DNA from: Rana temporaria
Taxonomy: Eukaryota; Chordata; Amphibia; Anura; Ranidae
Length of the DNA: 64,000 nucleotides
Direction: 5' to 3'
NCBI RefSeq assembly: GCF_905171775.1
Contig: NC_053490.1
Coordinates: 28,509,042 to 28,573,041, forward strand
The stretch's first letter is position 1; each line of letters starts with the position of its first letter. The notes below the pieces were generated by a model. It was not told the origin of the DNA, did not search any database, and saw nothing but the letters and a program-made list of their open reading frames with translations. The position numbers were made by a program, and so were the translations under genes. Below are positions 59,901 through 61,317 of the stretch, piece by piece.

Positions 59901-60081
59901 ATTTGTATCTGTCCTTTCCTAAACTAGATGGTGTCACTGATATGCTGTGTGGGTCTCTTTCTCGGTGAGTCACCTGATCTCTCTCTATCGTCTTTCAGAC
60001 TCCGGCTCAGTACAGTCTAATGTGGATTCTCACAGATATCATTTCGGCCTTCCTGATCGCTCTGATTTTTGTTCTGCACTG
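1..60081 (+). CDS. GDPD4: GDPD4-like glycerophosphodiester phosphodiesterase, interior part of gene (8 exon segments)
   Basis: Join 1-43, 6766-6911, 9056-9138, 13437-13587, 25034-25258, 33444-33601, 56085-56232, 59999-60081. All seven introns are GT-AG and the phases agree, giving 345 codons plus 2 nt with no stop. The family (GDPD2/4/5, GDE proteins) consists of multi-pass membrane proteins whose extracellular GDPD domain cleaves glycerophosphodiesters or GPI anchors. Seen here: end of one helix (SWPVALYF), a second helix (exon 2), then HRGSP, APENT, LETDV and FLMHD, which carry the expected catalytic His, Glu, Asp and His. Five N-glycosylation sequons (NQS, NKT, NRT, NET, NIT) follow, then the final helix. 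MSFEK, ARNQSIP, LAWC and the FVLHW tail favour GDPD4 over GDPD5/GDPD2, but this is by eye. Introns are 2.1-22.5 kb and filled with transposons. No promoter or poly-A site of the gene lies in the window. Confidence 0.9.
44..1426. other. Intron, mostly unique sequence
   Basis: First part of the 6.7-kb intron after the partial exon. No recognisable repeat or coding evidence apart from a well-spliced but out-of-phase 69-nt pseudo-exon (1141-1209, see rejected items). Confidence 0.5.
1427..1578. mobile_element. Small palindromic MITE (GGCTGGATTCACAC termini)
   Basis: Termini GGCTGGATTCACAC and GTGTGAATCCAGCC are inverted, and the interior continues as a hairpin (tgcatttttagtgc and complement). 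Flanked by taa at 1424-1426 and 1579-1581, a 3-bp target duplication of PIF/Harbinger type. Confidence 0.7.
1685..2074. mobile_element. Fold-back element with 81-bp inverted arms and a perfect central palindrome
   Basis: Arms 1685-1765 and 1994-2074 are near-exact reverse complements (edges tatatatgaattgg and ccaattcatatata). A separate perfect 64-bp palindrome lies at 1930-1993, centred on 1961/1962. No transposase and no clear target duplication. Confidence 0.7.
2270..2628. repeat. MITE relic with AGTGTGAAAGGGGCC end
   Basis: Contains a short tandem of cgctgataaacgctgat type (about 2275-2320) and a right terminus cagtgtgaaaggggcc at 2611-2626. The segment with cggtattaaccc and the GCTAGCGG core (about 2480-2600) is shared, inverted, with the element at 15342-15771. 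Left end not defined. Confidence 0.45.
3187..3911 (+). mobile_element. Solo LTR with 5-bp target duplication
   Basis: Starts TGTAACAGGATGACCC and ends GGTGACCATTACA (TG...CA). Flanked by ctgta at 3182-3186 and 3912-3916. The target is the LINE relic, whose reading frame resumes on the far side. No gag/pol remains, so it is a solo LTR of an LTR retrotransposon or endogenous retrovirus; the class cannot be decided from the LTR alone. A diverged copy lies in the opposite orientation at 27060-28787. Confidence 0.8.
4491..4761. mobile_element. MITE, GGCCCCGTACACACG family
   Basis: Termini GGCCCCGTACACACGTCCGA and TCGTGTGTACGGGGCC; strongly palindromic interior with repeated gagtttctcggcagaattc-type blocks. 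It splits the LINE C-terminus. Close copies at 9469-9739 and 28151-28409. Confidence 0.75.
5526..6211. mobile_element. GGGCCAGATTC-family MITE, copy 1
   Basis: Termini GGGCCAGATTCAC and GTGAATCTGGCCC; flanking ctt at 5523-5525 and 6212-6214. The interior is a large imperfect palindrome rich in cgtaacgtatc and gcggcggcgtaac motifs. It abuts the A-rich tail of the LINE relic. Confidence 0.85.
6225..6660. repeat. Minisatellite, about 32-bp unit (gcagagttcaggggtcagta)
   Basis: Degenerate tandem copies of gcagagttcaggggtcagta plus agtaagtaac, ending about 100 bp before the 6766 exon. Broken at about 6519-6598 by a dispersed repeat (tacatagttatatagtaggg ... tccatcaagtccaacctat). A second array of the same unit lies at about 7777-7925, on the other side of the exon. 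Confidence 0.75.
6766..6911 (+). CDS. GDPD4: GDPD4-like exon: last helix before the ectodomain and HRG motif
   Basis: Acceptor ttttgatttcag, donor GTAAGT at 6912. It encodes a hydrophobic helix (IIVGPYLAVLLFLYFIPLG), the conserved MYSPCIREEGTLG linker and LIGHRGSPI. The His-Arg of HRG is the first catalytic pair of GDPD enzymes. The exon starts with two bases of a split codon and ends in phase 0. Confidence 0.95.
7090..7286. mobile_element. Small MITE with GCCGGTTCACACT termini
   Basis: Inverted ends gccggttcacact and agtgtgaaccggc. Internal complementary blocks gaggcgacctgca and tgcaggtcgcc. No coding capacity. Confidence 0.6.
7777..7925. repeat. Minisatellite, second array of the 6225 unit
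   Basis: Repeats ggtcagcagtaagtaa and gcagagtacaagggtca related to the array before the 6766 exon. The stretch 7440-7690 just upstream is a relic of the tgccgcgtgcacacg family (compare 30520-30700: gcgtacacac, gtgacgtac, ggaagttc). Nothing coding is seen between here and 8460. Confidence 0.6.
8462..8803. mobile_element. hAT-type relic (right end) with 32-bp tandem units
   Basis: Four to five copies of a 32-bp unit (cactgacaccaacaatgggg) followed by agtttggagacccctg, the right terminus seen intact in the complete copy at 37650-37998. The left end is missing. Confidence 0.65.
9056..9138 (+). CDS. GDPD4: GDPD4-like exon: PENT and ETD motifs
   Basis: Acceptor ccaaacag, donor GTAAGC at 9139. It encodes LAPENTKMSFEKTIEH and then GLETDVTI. 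Glu and Asp of ETD are the metal-binding acids of the GDPD fold; PENT supplies another conserved acid. It ends two bases into a Ser codon completed at 13437. Confidence 0.95.
9469..9739. mobile_element. MITE, GGCCCCGTACACACG family
   Basis: Termini ggccccgtacacacgaccga and cgtgtgtacggggcc. The interior matches the 4491 copy in reverse orientation. It lies in the intron after the ETD exon. Confidence 0.75.
10005..11319. mobile_element. Non-autonomous hAT element carrying a nested SINE
   Basis: Ends CAGGGCTCGACAAATC and ATTTGTCAAACCCTG. Perfect 8-bp target duplication ctttaaag at 9997-10004 and 11320-11327. The interior has ccatctggtggt repeats and ggcgccaggtcgccatgg. A fragment of the same family is seen at about 45335-45700. 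Without the SINE the element is about 0.8 kb. Confidence 0.85.
10703..11207 (-). mobile_element. tRNA-derived SINE
   Basis: On the minus strand the head begins near 11207 (GGGAGCTGCGGTGG). Box A is TGGCTCAACGCG and box B is GGTTCGGATCC, with normal tRNA spacing. The element ends in a poly-A tract (poly-T at 10703-10721 on +). Flanking ctcacatatgtg at 10691-10702 and 11208-11219 is the target duplication, inside the hAT. About 505 bp, long for a tRNA SINE, so a distinct body region is likely. Not a functional tRNA gene. Confidence 0.85.
11328..12200. other. Intron, unassigned
   Basis: No coding sequence or recognised transposon. A few short direct motifs only; possibly an old LTR-like repeat. 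Confidence 0.4.
12201..12894. mobile_element. GGGCCAGATTC-family MITE, copy 2 (TAGCCAGATTCAG variant)
   Basis: Ends tagccagattcag and ctgaatctggcta. Flanking ata at 12198-12200 and 12895-12897. The interior has paired tacgccgacgtaact and gcggcgtaaatacg blocks. Confidence 0.8.
12990..13330. repeat. Dispersed repeat (ggtctggtatg type)
   Basis: Contains ccaaagcacc/ggtgctttgg complementary blocks, ccccctccccatcctgac, and ggtctggtatggtcttgg at the end. It looks like an interspersed repeat; family not recognised. It ends about 100 bp before the MHD exon. Confidence 0.4.
13437..13587 (+). CDS. GDPD4: GDPD4-like exon: MHD motif
   Basis: Acceptor gtctttcag, donor GTACTG at 13588. It encodes SYDGVPFLMHDSTLKRTTNV, with the second catalytic His in MHD, then an acidic/aromatic stretch ending LNAGKWFTQ. 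Phase 0 at the end. Confidence 0.95.
14096..14833. mobile_element. GGGCCAGATTC-family MITE, copy 3
   Basis: Ends ggcccggattcac and gagaatctgggcc. It sits at the 5' edge of the LINE reverse transcriptase relic. No clean target duplication. Confidence 0.75.
15046..15977. mobile_element. GCCGCGTACACACG MITE with a nested AAGGCCCCTTTCA MITE
   Basis: Flanked by ttaa at 15042-15045 and 15978-15981 (3-4 bp duplication), which when collapsed restores the LINE frame. Outer ends gccgcgtacacacgaccg and cggccgtgtgtacgc. A second palindromic element, 15342-15771, lies inside it. Confidence 0.75.
15342..15771. mobile_element. Nested MITE with GGCCCCTTTCA termini
   Basis: Ends ggcccctttcagactgggg and aatgtgaaaggggcc. 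Interior blocks gctagcggtgcggtattaac and gcgcattgcgggcggtat pair with each other. Related sequence at 2440-2628. Confidence 0.7.
16011..16146. mobile_element. Short hAT MITE (CAGTGATGGTGAACCTTGG)
   Basis: Inverted ends cagtgatggtgaaccttgg and ccaaggttcaccatcacgg. Perfect 8-bp duplication ctatagac at 16003-16010 and 16147-16154. Inserted in the LINE relic. Second copy at 40275-40410. Confidence 0.85.
16306..17377. mobile_element. Non-autonomous piggyBac element 1
   Basis: TTAA at 16302-16305 and 17378-17381. Left end CCACTTGCTTACTGGGCAC is the reverse complement of the right end of the autonomous element at 47634-53519. It contains an imperfect minisatellite of ggcactgatgggcactgat (about 16620-17030). 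Inserted in the LINE relic. Confidence 0.8.
17981..18651. mobile_element. GGGCCAGATTC-family MITE, copy 4
   Basis: Ends gggccagattcac and gtgaatctggccc; inner arms gcggcggcgtaact and ttttcatcgcaagtgc with complements. The 3-bp duplication is not evident. Flanking 18652-19147 holds no feature I recognise. Confidence 0.8.
19152..20166. mobile_element. Non-autonomous piggyBac element 2
   Basis: TTAA at 19148-19151 and 20167-20170. Left end CCACTTGCTTACTGGGCAC; shares ttctacatatttttagtaaa and gacattatggcggacacatg blocks with the 21896 and 61908 copies. Followed at once by a (TAA)n run. Confidence 0.8.
20165..20208. repeat. (TAA)n microsatellite
   Basis: About 14 near-perfect triplets starting at the right end of the piggyBac derivative. 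Confidence 0.9.
20314..21358. mobile_element. Non-autonomous hAT element (TAGGGTTGTCCCGATACC)
   Basis: Inverted ends tagggttgtcccgatacc and ggtatcgggacaacccta. Flanks gttaaaat (20306-20313) and gctaaaat (21359-21366) match 7 of 8. The centre is the C-rich minisatellite below. Confidence 0.85.
20414..21135. repeat. C-rich minisatellite, about 20-21-bp unit (ccccccatgcagccatgtct)
   Basis: Over 30 units of ccccccatccagccatgtct / ccccccatgcagccatcgtct in sub-blocks: a cgtct-ending, 21-bp block at 3' and tgtat- or tgtct-ending blocks at 5'. Because the unit lacks stops in several frames, it yields long spurious open frames on both strands. Confidence 0.95.
21424..21678. mobile_element. piggyBac-derivative terminal fragment, reverse
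   Basis: Ends gccTGGTATGGAAGTGGTTAA and includes ccaccaaaagaaagctctat, the complement of the left end of the 23547 copy. The other end is missing; a short ttatcggcatataacac fragment lies just upstream (21370-21400). Confidence 0.6.
21896..23513. mobile_element. Non-autonomous piggyBac element 3 (with MITE copy 5 nested)
   Basis: TTAA at 21892-21895 and 23514-23517. Left end ACACTTAAGCCCCGGACC is diverged. The interior matches element 2 (ttgcgttataaacaaaaata, gacattatggcagacacatt). Interrupted by the 22268-22954 MITE. Confidence 0.75.
22268..22954. mobile_element. GGGCCAGATTC-family MITE, copy 5
   Basis: Ends gggccagattctt and gagaatctggccc; flanking ata at 22265-22267 and 22955-22957. It interrupts piggyBac element 3, so it is younger than that insertion. 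Confidence 0.85.
23547..24515. mobile_element. Non-autonomous piggyBac element 4
   Basis: TTAA at 23543-23546 and 24516-24519. Ends CCACTTCCATATAGGGCAC and GGCGGGCGGCAAGTGG. Carries ggcactgatgggcactgat and gggcactgattggcatcc tandems (23830-24160). Closest relative: 54576-55712. Confidence 0.85.
24665..24845. mobile_element. Short hAT MITE (CATAGGTGTCCAACCTG)
   Basis: Ends cataggtgtccaacctg and caggttggacacctatg. Perfect 8-bp duplication ggttaaca at 24657-24664 and 24846-24853. The interior has tccagctgttgcaaaa. Confidence 0.8.
25034..25258 (+). CDS. GDPD4: GDPD4-like exon: mid ectodomain
   Basis: Acceptor gttctccag, donor GTAGGA at 25259; exactly 75 codons. It encodes KPPFSSMDPLSDEDQQ, ARNQSIPKLSDYLKLAE, VLFDLYRPPKDHPYRDSW and DPKL. 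Four N-glycosylation sequons lie here (NQS, NKT, NRT, NET), as expected for an extracellular domain. Confidence 0.95.
25349..26461. mobile_element. CAGTGGAACCTTGG mariner-type MITE with nested MITE copy 6
   Basis: Starts CAGTGGAACCTTGGATTACG after ta and ends AAGTTCCACTG. Interior cttctatagcatgcaat and gtattgcgaaacgctcg. Same family as 56427-56911 and 58547-58858. Confidence 0.8.
25595..26285. mobile_element. GGGCCAGATTC-family MITE, copy 6
   Basis: Ends gggccagattcac and gagaatctggccc; flanking caa at 25592-25594 and 26286-26288. Nested in the mariner-type MITE. Confidence 0.88.
26545..26885 (+). pseudogene. CR1/L2-like LINE ORF2 C-terminal fragment
   Basis: Reads YQERLQELNMNSLEEGRERG and GDMTETFKFIKGV (26560-26665), then in a shifted frame RVVDGWNKLPAGVARQSTVN and GFKHVWVK (26766-26850). 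RRxRGDxxETFK...VVxxWNxLP is the extreme C-terminus of CR1/L2-type reverse transcriptase proteins. Frameshifted and 5'-truncated. Confidence 0.7.
27528..28468. mobile_element. GGGCCAGATTC-family MITE, copy 7 (with nested element)
   Basis: Flanking tta at 27525-27527 and 28469-28471. Longer than its siblings because the 28151-28409 element is inserted in it. Confidence 0.88.
28151..28409. mobile_element. MITE, GGCCTCGTACACACG family, nested
   Basis: Ends ggcctcgtacacacgacaga and ggccgtgtgtacgaggcc. Same family as 4491 and 9469. Third level of nesting: LTR, then MITE copy 7, then this. Confidence 0.75.
28788..29616. other. Unassigned, LTR-like intronic stretch
   Basis: Contains repeated caggaagtga/caggaaatgac blocks (28900-28995). 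It ends ggcgacactatgaca, which read on minus is TGTCATAGTGTCGCC and resembles an LTR start. No partner end or coding sequence found. Confidence 0.35.
29617..30356. mobile_element. GGGGTGGATTCA-variant MITE, copy 8
   Basis: Ends ggggtggattcaag and ctgaatccacccc. The interior shares atttaaattaggcgcgttcc and gcgacgcgggaacgac with the GGGCCAGATTC copies, so it is a subfamily. No exact 3-bp duplication. Confidence 0.75.
30451..31006. mobile_element. TGCCGCGTGCACACG MITE
   Basis: Ends tgccgcgtgcacacgatcgg and tgtgtgtacgcggca; flanking tta at 30448-30450 and 31007-31009. Interior arms ggttttcctgaca and tttctcgtcaggaaaa. Related to 15046-15977. Confidence 0.8.
31219..31343. repeat. Short fold-back repeat (GCGGACCTCCAGCTGTTGC)
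   Basis: Ends agcggacctccagctgttgc and gcaacagctggaggtccgct with paired aactacaagtccca / tgggacttgtagtt blocks. Probably a hAT MITE; no clean duplication. Confidence 0.65.
31510..32790. repeat. 32-bp tandem array (hAT-derived), split by MITE copy 9
   Basis: Units of cactgacaccaatgatgggg plus cactattcctcc, running 31510-31820 and continuing 32555-32790 after the MITE. Same unit as in the hAT elements at 8462, 37650 and 44934. Confidence 0.75.
31823..32554. mobile_element. GGGCCAGATTC-family MITE, copy 9 (GGGGTAGATTC variant)
   Basis: Ends ggggtagattcaaag and cctgaatctgggcc; flanking act at 31820-31822 and 32555-32557. The array unit is restored when the insertion is removed. Confidence 0.85.
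33444..33601 (+). CDS. GDPD4: GDPD4-like exon: APGFQQT segment
   Basis: Acceptor cctcttacag, donor GTACTT at 33602. It encodes VLWLASDMRPFVQTIAPGFQ and later LNLPYSEMSQRDI. APGFQQ is strongly conserved in the GDPD4/GDPD5 group. It ends two bases into an Arg codon completed at 56085. A 22.5-kb intron follows. Confidence 0.95.
33693..34399. mobile_element. GGGCCAGATTC-family MITE, copy 10
   Basis: Ends ggcccggattcaag and cctgaatccgggcc; flanking att at 33690-33692 and 34400-34402. It lies 91 bp after the 33601 donor. Confidence 0.88.
34403..34672. repeat. AT-rich (ATT)n-type low-complexity tract
   Basis: Imperfect atattatattat runs with an internal duplication of tcaattatattatgatatatta. Confidence 0.85.
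34673..34790. repeat. Dispersed repeat (tatagcgccaacag type)
   Basis: Contains tttatatagcgccaacagtt and gcagcactttacaaca, a phrase recurrent in amphibian interspersed repeats; class not assigned. Confidence 0.4.
35037..35727. repeat. 24-bp minisatellite (cctgacacccctaagcagcg)
   Basis: About 28 units of 24-25 bp (cctgacacccctaagcagcgccgg). Variants: cag/cac, ccc/cct, tga/ttga. The 3' part (35560-35710) is homogeneous and the 5' part mixed, a sign of polar expansion. It makes spurious open frames in several frames. Confidence 0.95.
36420..37440. repeat. About 30-bp minisatellite (ttatctggtgatccagccag), split by MITE copy 11
   Basis: Units ttatctggtgatccagccagtaagtcag at 36430-36545 and again at 37279-37430. 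The two halves were one array before the MITE inserted. The stretch 35731-36419 before it has no recognised feature. Confidence 0.8.
36549..37278. mobile_element. GGGCCAGATTC-family MITE, copy 11 (GGTAGATTCAG variant)
   Basis: Ends ggtagattcagaaagag and ctctgtgaatctacc; paired agttaggccggcttatc / gataagccgacctaact at the left end. Confidence 0.75.
37650..37998. mobile_element. hAT element (CAGGGGTCTCCAAACT), complete
   Basis: Ends caggggtctccaaact and agtttggagacccctg; perfect 8-bp duplication gtctaggc at 37642-37649 and 37999-38006. The interior carries the 32-bp tgacaccaacaatgggg units. It sits in the left arm of the composite. Confidence 0.9.
38421..39903. mobile_element. Element with AAAGGGGAGTTCC / GGAACTCC ends, hosting a piggyBac derivative
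   Basis: Ends taaaggggagttccagcc and gggtggaactccgc. The interior has agcagctaca/tgtagctgct and ggcgattaagcttaatcgcc palindromes. Boundary duplication not resolved. Confidence 0.5.
38457..39431. mobile_element. Non-autonomous piggyBac element 5
   Basis: TTAA at 38453-38456 and 39432-39435. Opposite orientation to elements 1-4: right end gtccgggggttaagtgg. Shares agtaaaaaatatatatt and ccaccaaaagaaagctctat blocks. Confidence 0.8.
40275..40410. mobile_element. Short hAT MITE, second copy
   Basis: Ends cagtaatgacgatccttgg and ccaaggttcaccatcactg. Perfect 8-bp duplication gcctaggc at 40267-40274 and 40411-40418. It sits in the right arm of the composite at the position mirroring the 37650 element. 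Confidence 0.9.
40898..41340. mobile_element. GGGCCAGATTC-family MITE, copy 12 (both ends lost)
   Basis: Internal part only: gattcatagaatcagttacg, gatccgacaggtgtaattg and gcggccgccgctggggg match copies 1 and 4. Terminal repeats are absent. Confidence 0.7.
41395..41900. repeat. Degenerate tandem repeat, about 150-bp unit, then CATA microsatellite
   Basis: Three units sharing acatataagtaacatgtg, gaaatatctccagccgttt-type and tttcccattgattt-type phrases, followed by (cata)n at about 41855-41890. Confidence 0.65.
41930..42436. repeat. TA-rich microsatellite cluster with tgtaactctatcttta tandem
   Basis: Repeated tatatgtaactctatcttta units separated by (TA)n. A small MITE with tttattggcgtataacac / gttatacgccgataaata ends lies at about 42055-42222. 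Confidence 0.85.
42437..43303 (-). pseudogene. Tc1-family DDE transposase, broken
   Basis: The ATG at 43303 (MGKAK) is followed by TAA at 43286-43288 where siblings have a sense codon; the frame then stays open. A paired-type HTH region follows (YKKISKELRWPISSVQTLIK), then the GRPTKIS linker, then the catalytic acids: first Asp in WSDETKIELFG, second in QHDNDTKHKA, third (Glu) in SPDLNIVEPLWG, spacing DD34E. The protein is cut just after the last acid (GDLKRAV) by TA repeats, losing about 40 residues. Dead copy. It would have catalysed cut-and-paste at TA sites. Confidence 0.9.
43639..44830. mobile_element. Non-autonomous hAT element (CAGTGCTTTAA)
   Basis: Ends CAGTGCTTTAA and TTAAAGCACTG; perfect 8-bp duplication atattctc at 43631-43638 and 44831-44838. 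The interior carries a 20-bp-type minisatellite, then a GC-rich block with a G run (44528-44547). Confidence 0.9.
43735..44190. repeat. Minisatellite gatggcacagtggctgcgtg
   Basis: About 21 units of 20-22 bp with gacaatt-containing variants every few units. It gives HCAxxxxHC-like spurious open frames on minus. Confidence 0.9.
44934..45330. mobile_element. hAT relic of the CAGGGGTCTCC family
   Basis: Diverged left end gtgcctccaaactgcagccc, then tandem cactgacaccaacaatgggg and ccgacagcaatgatggag units. Right end lost. Confidence 0.6.
45335..46300. other. Intron with a fragment related to the 10005 hAT
   Basis: gttacggaggaggtctggtgc and ctagaattattgctcttgctc match 10590-10640. The remainder (45700-46300) is T-rich and unassigned. 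Confidence 0.45.
46308..46735. repeat. Large direct repeat, unit 1
   Basis: Starts ggaggggcctgtatgaaag and includes agcttacagctcca, cataacctaagaaaaaaagt and aatgctgaagcaaataagc. Similar units at 47399-47629/53524-53582 and 53583-54060. Confidence 0.85.
46738..47391. mobile_element. GGGCCAGATTC-family MITE, copy 13
   Basis: Ends gggccagattctcg and gtgaatctggccc; inner arms match copy 4. It separates direct-repeat units 1 and 2. Confidence 0.85.
47399..47629. repeat. Large direct repeat, unit 2 (5' part)
   Basis: gagaacatgagaggggcctg onward, matching unit 1. It is cut at TTAA by the piggyBac and resumes at 53524 (aaaaaggattttattttt ... ctgaccatgctgaagc) to about 53582. Confidence 0.85.
47935..48895. 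repeat. Minisatellite (cagtgcccacctgtgccgcc)
   Basis: About 40 units of 20-24 bp, cagtgcccacctgtgccgcc with acat/aat spacers. It is the complement of the ggtggcactgatgggcac tandems in the non-autonomous piggyBac copies. It gives a spurious 339-residue Pro/Cys-rich open frame. Confidence 0.95.
48944..49290. mobile_element. Hairpin element inserted at the piggyBac transposase start codon
   Basis: Flanked by identical 15-bp copies of catgtccaaaaggtc (48929-48943 and 49291-49305), each containing the ATG. Arms 49037-49144 and 49183-49290 are near-perfect 108-bp inverted repeats with a 38-nt loop (aatgcgaaacgcgtcagc). One arm has AATAAA. A related single arm is at about 61555-61690 (gtgcgaaacgcgtagg ... 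gtgcggctgtccatcc). The long duplication suggests LINE-driven retroposition. Confidence 0.75.
49292..51168 (+). pseudogene. piggyBac (PGBD4-like) transposase with one frameshift
   Basis: Start ATG 49292 (MSKRSYSLQEAFQ), not the upstream open frame from 49151, which runs through the hairpin insertion. An acidic Ser-rich N-terminus with a PSAST-type repeat (49504-49610) comes first. The catalytic DDD triad follows: Asp 299 (CVDESLVKF), Asp 383 (YVDNFYTS), Asp 485 (GVDFNDQM), the spacing of this family. The frame stops at 50971. The expected C-terminus (FLGYQEDL, RHFPDKIPPTE, then Cys-rich CKVC...HCVDCP...CVTDCF) continues in the -1 frame to a stop at 51166-51168, so the break is at or near the A8 run 50872-50879. 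The role is excision and integration at TTAA. Otherwise intact, so inactivation is recent or the shift is tolerated. Confidence 0.9.
52026..52813. repeat. Two tandem 394-bp repeats in the piggyBac tail
   Basis: Units 52026-52420 and 52421-52813 are almost identical (gtagcagaatgtattttggg ... actcaggagga). Diverged partial units lie on both sides (about 51893 and 52814 on). No long conserved frame. The stretch 51170-51520 just upstream holds tandem cctgatctggaactgacc units. Confidence 0.85.
53583..54060. repeat. Large direct repeat, unit 3
   Basis: aggacctgtataaaagcagg onward; matches unit 1 through gaagtgaaagacatgtgcac and cattcgttt, including a longer T run (53966-53989). Confidence 0.85.
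54061..54571. other. AT-rich intronic stretch
   Basis: Low-complexity aaatttgaaagaataactcc-like repeats; no coding or transposon terminus seen. Confidence 0.5.
54576..55712. mobile_element. Non-autonomous piggyBac element 6
   Basis: TTAA at 54572-54575 and 55713-55716. Ends CCACTTCCATACCAGAGGGC and GGCGGGCGGCAAGTGG. ggcactgatgggcac-type minisatellite 54865-55330. Nearest relative is element 4. Confidence 0.85.
56085..56232 (+). CDS. GDPD4: GDPD4-like exon: end of ectodomain
   Basis: Acceptor cccttctcag, donor GTAATA at 56233. It encodes MYAAANITTNFYVVSEPWLY, then SLAWCAGAYSVTTNT and KPMFLL. SEPWL..LAWCAG..SVTT is the closing strand/helix signature of this family's catalytic domain. One sequon (NIT). 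Confidence 0.95.
56427..56911. mobile_element. CAGTGGAACCTTGG mariner-type MITE
   Basis: Ends cagtggaaccttggtttacg and aaaaggttccactg, between TA dinucleotides. The right side continues into (TA)n to about 56968. Confidence 0.85.
56973..58237 (-). mobile_element. Tc1/mariner relic (ACACCGATTAGCCATAAC), split by MITE copy 14
   Basis: Inverted ends acaccgattagccataacat (56973) and atgttatggctgatcggtgt (to 58237). The minus strand carries a transposase fragment (57822-58086): HQNWTTEHWKKVAWSDESRF, with the first catalytic Asp, and GSVMLWAMFCWETWG. The second and third acids are absent, so it is a deletion derivative. Confidence 0.85.
57089..57821. mobile_element. GGGCCAGATTC-family MITE, copy 14
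   Basis: Ends gggcccagattctc and cagaatctggcccc. The interior matches copy 5 closely (gaacgtacgcgcggtcga, ccctgctatatgag). Inserted in the mariner relic. Confidence 0.85.
58547..58858. mobile_element. CAGTGGAACCTTGG mariner-type MITE, third copy
   Basis: Starts cagtggaaccttggattac and ends ccgaggttccac, then (TA)n. It abuts the next transposase relic. Confidence 0.8.
58879..59857 (+). mobile_element. Second Tc1/mariner relic with fold-back insertion
   Basis: Plus-strand transposase fragments GGIMVWGCFSGVELGPLVPV (58915-58975) and, after an insertion, WGDDPSHVHKARSIKTWM, VEKLVRSSQNPDLNPIDHIW and DELEWRLG (59465-59620). The terminal motif ggcgtcccaatacttttgg ends near 59857. The second catalytic region (DDPSHVHKA) and the third-acid region (NPDLNPIDHIW) are recognisable. 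The N-terminus is missing. Confidence 0.8.
58988..59449. mobile_element. Fold-back element (aaagcggaggttcaccc) inside the mariner relic
   Basis: Long inverted arms about 59110-59245 and 59310-59446 (cttccgggttctcactcccg / cgggagtgagaacccggaag). The loop has ggcgcaggcgccgtatagcg. Its left edge resembles the 37495 composite end. Confidence 0.7.
59999..60081 (+). CDS. GDPD4: GDPD4-like exon: final transmembrane helix
   Basis: Acceptor cgtctttcag, donor GTGAGT at 60082. It encodes TPAQYSLMWILTDI followed by the helix ISAFLIALIFVLHW. The last two bases (TG) are completed in an exon beyond 64000. No acceptor plus coding continuation was found between 60082 and the window end. Confidence 0.93.
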
Positions 60082-60198
60082 GTGAGTTCTGCCTCCTCTG
60101 CTAGGTCAGGAATTGTCTGCTCTCTTTGAAAACTGTCCATTCAGGAAGTCAAAGCAACCAATCAGACTGCATTATGGGTAAAGTTAGTCCACTCTTAA

Positions 60199-61314
60199 GG
60201 CCCGTACACACGATCGGATATTCCGACAACAATTGTGTGATGGATGTGTTTTGTCGGATAATCCGACCGTCTGTACGCGCCATCGGACAATTGTTGTCAA
60301 AATTTCTGACAACAAATGTTGGCTGTGCATACTCTCAAATTGTCCCACAACAAATGTGTTCTGTCTGATTATCCGATTGTGTGTACACAAGTCCATCGGA
60401 CTAAAATCCAAAGTACAAACACGCATGCTCCGAACCAATGCAAACCATCAAACAACATTAGCAGAAGTTGCCCAAAGAGTGGCACTAAAGAGCAGAAAAA
60501 ACACATAGGCCCAGATTCACAAAGGACTTACGACGGCGTATCTCCTGATACGCCGTCGTAAGTCCGAATGTGAGGCGTCGCATCTATGCGCCTGATTCAT
60601 ATAATCAGATACGCCTCACTGTTTCCAAGGTACGACTGACGTAAGTCTCTTACGCCGTCGTATCTCGGGTGCATATTTATGCTGGCCGCAAGGGGCGCTT
60701 CCGTGGATTTACGCGTAGAATATGCAAATGAGGTAGATACGCCGATTCACAAACGTACTTGCGCCCGCTACGCCGTTTATGTTAGGCTTACGTCCGGCGT
60801 AAAGTTACCCCTGCTATATGAGGCACAGCCAATGCAAAGTATGGACGTCGGAACAGCATCGTATTTTACGTTGTTTGCGTAAGTTGTATGGGGATGGGCG
60901 TAGGTTACGTTCACGTCGACTAAGCATTGAGCCGGCGTATTTTAGGGAGAAAATTCGACGTGGTACTGAGCATGCGTGGGGTCACGATTCATTTCCATAC
61001 AACGCACCCCCTACCAGCCTACTTTGAATTACGCGGGCTTACGCCGGCCCATTTGCGCTACGCCGCCGCAACTTACGGAGCAAGTGATTTGTGAATACTG
61101 CACTTGCCTGTCTAAGTTGCGGCGGCGTAGCGTAAATAGGATACGCTACGCCCAACTAAAGATACGCCATTGTATCTGAATCTGGCCCATAGTTTCATGT
61201 ATGTTGGCTGAAAATGTTCTGCCGTCTGTATGCAGAACAAGTTCACAGCCAACGCCCTTCGGACAGAAATCCACGGATTTGTCCGATGGAAATCCGATCG
61301 TGTGTATGAGGCTT
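60199..61314. mobile_element. GGCCCGTACACACGATCGG MITE with nested MITE copy 15
   Basis: Ends ggcccgtacacacgatcgg and ccgatcgtgtgtatgaggct; flanking taa at 60196-60198 and 61315-61317. Interior gacaacaattgtgtga and gacaattgttgtc. Sister copy at 63100-63506. Confidence 0.75.
60508..61188. mobile_element. GGGCCAGATTC-family MITE, copy 15
   Basis: Ends ggcccagattcac and tgaatctggccc; flanking ata at 60505-60507 and 61189-61191. Inserted in the 60199 MITE. Confidence 0.88.
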
Positions 61315-61317
61315 TAA

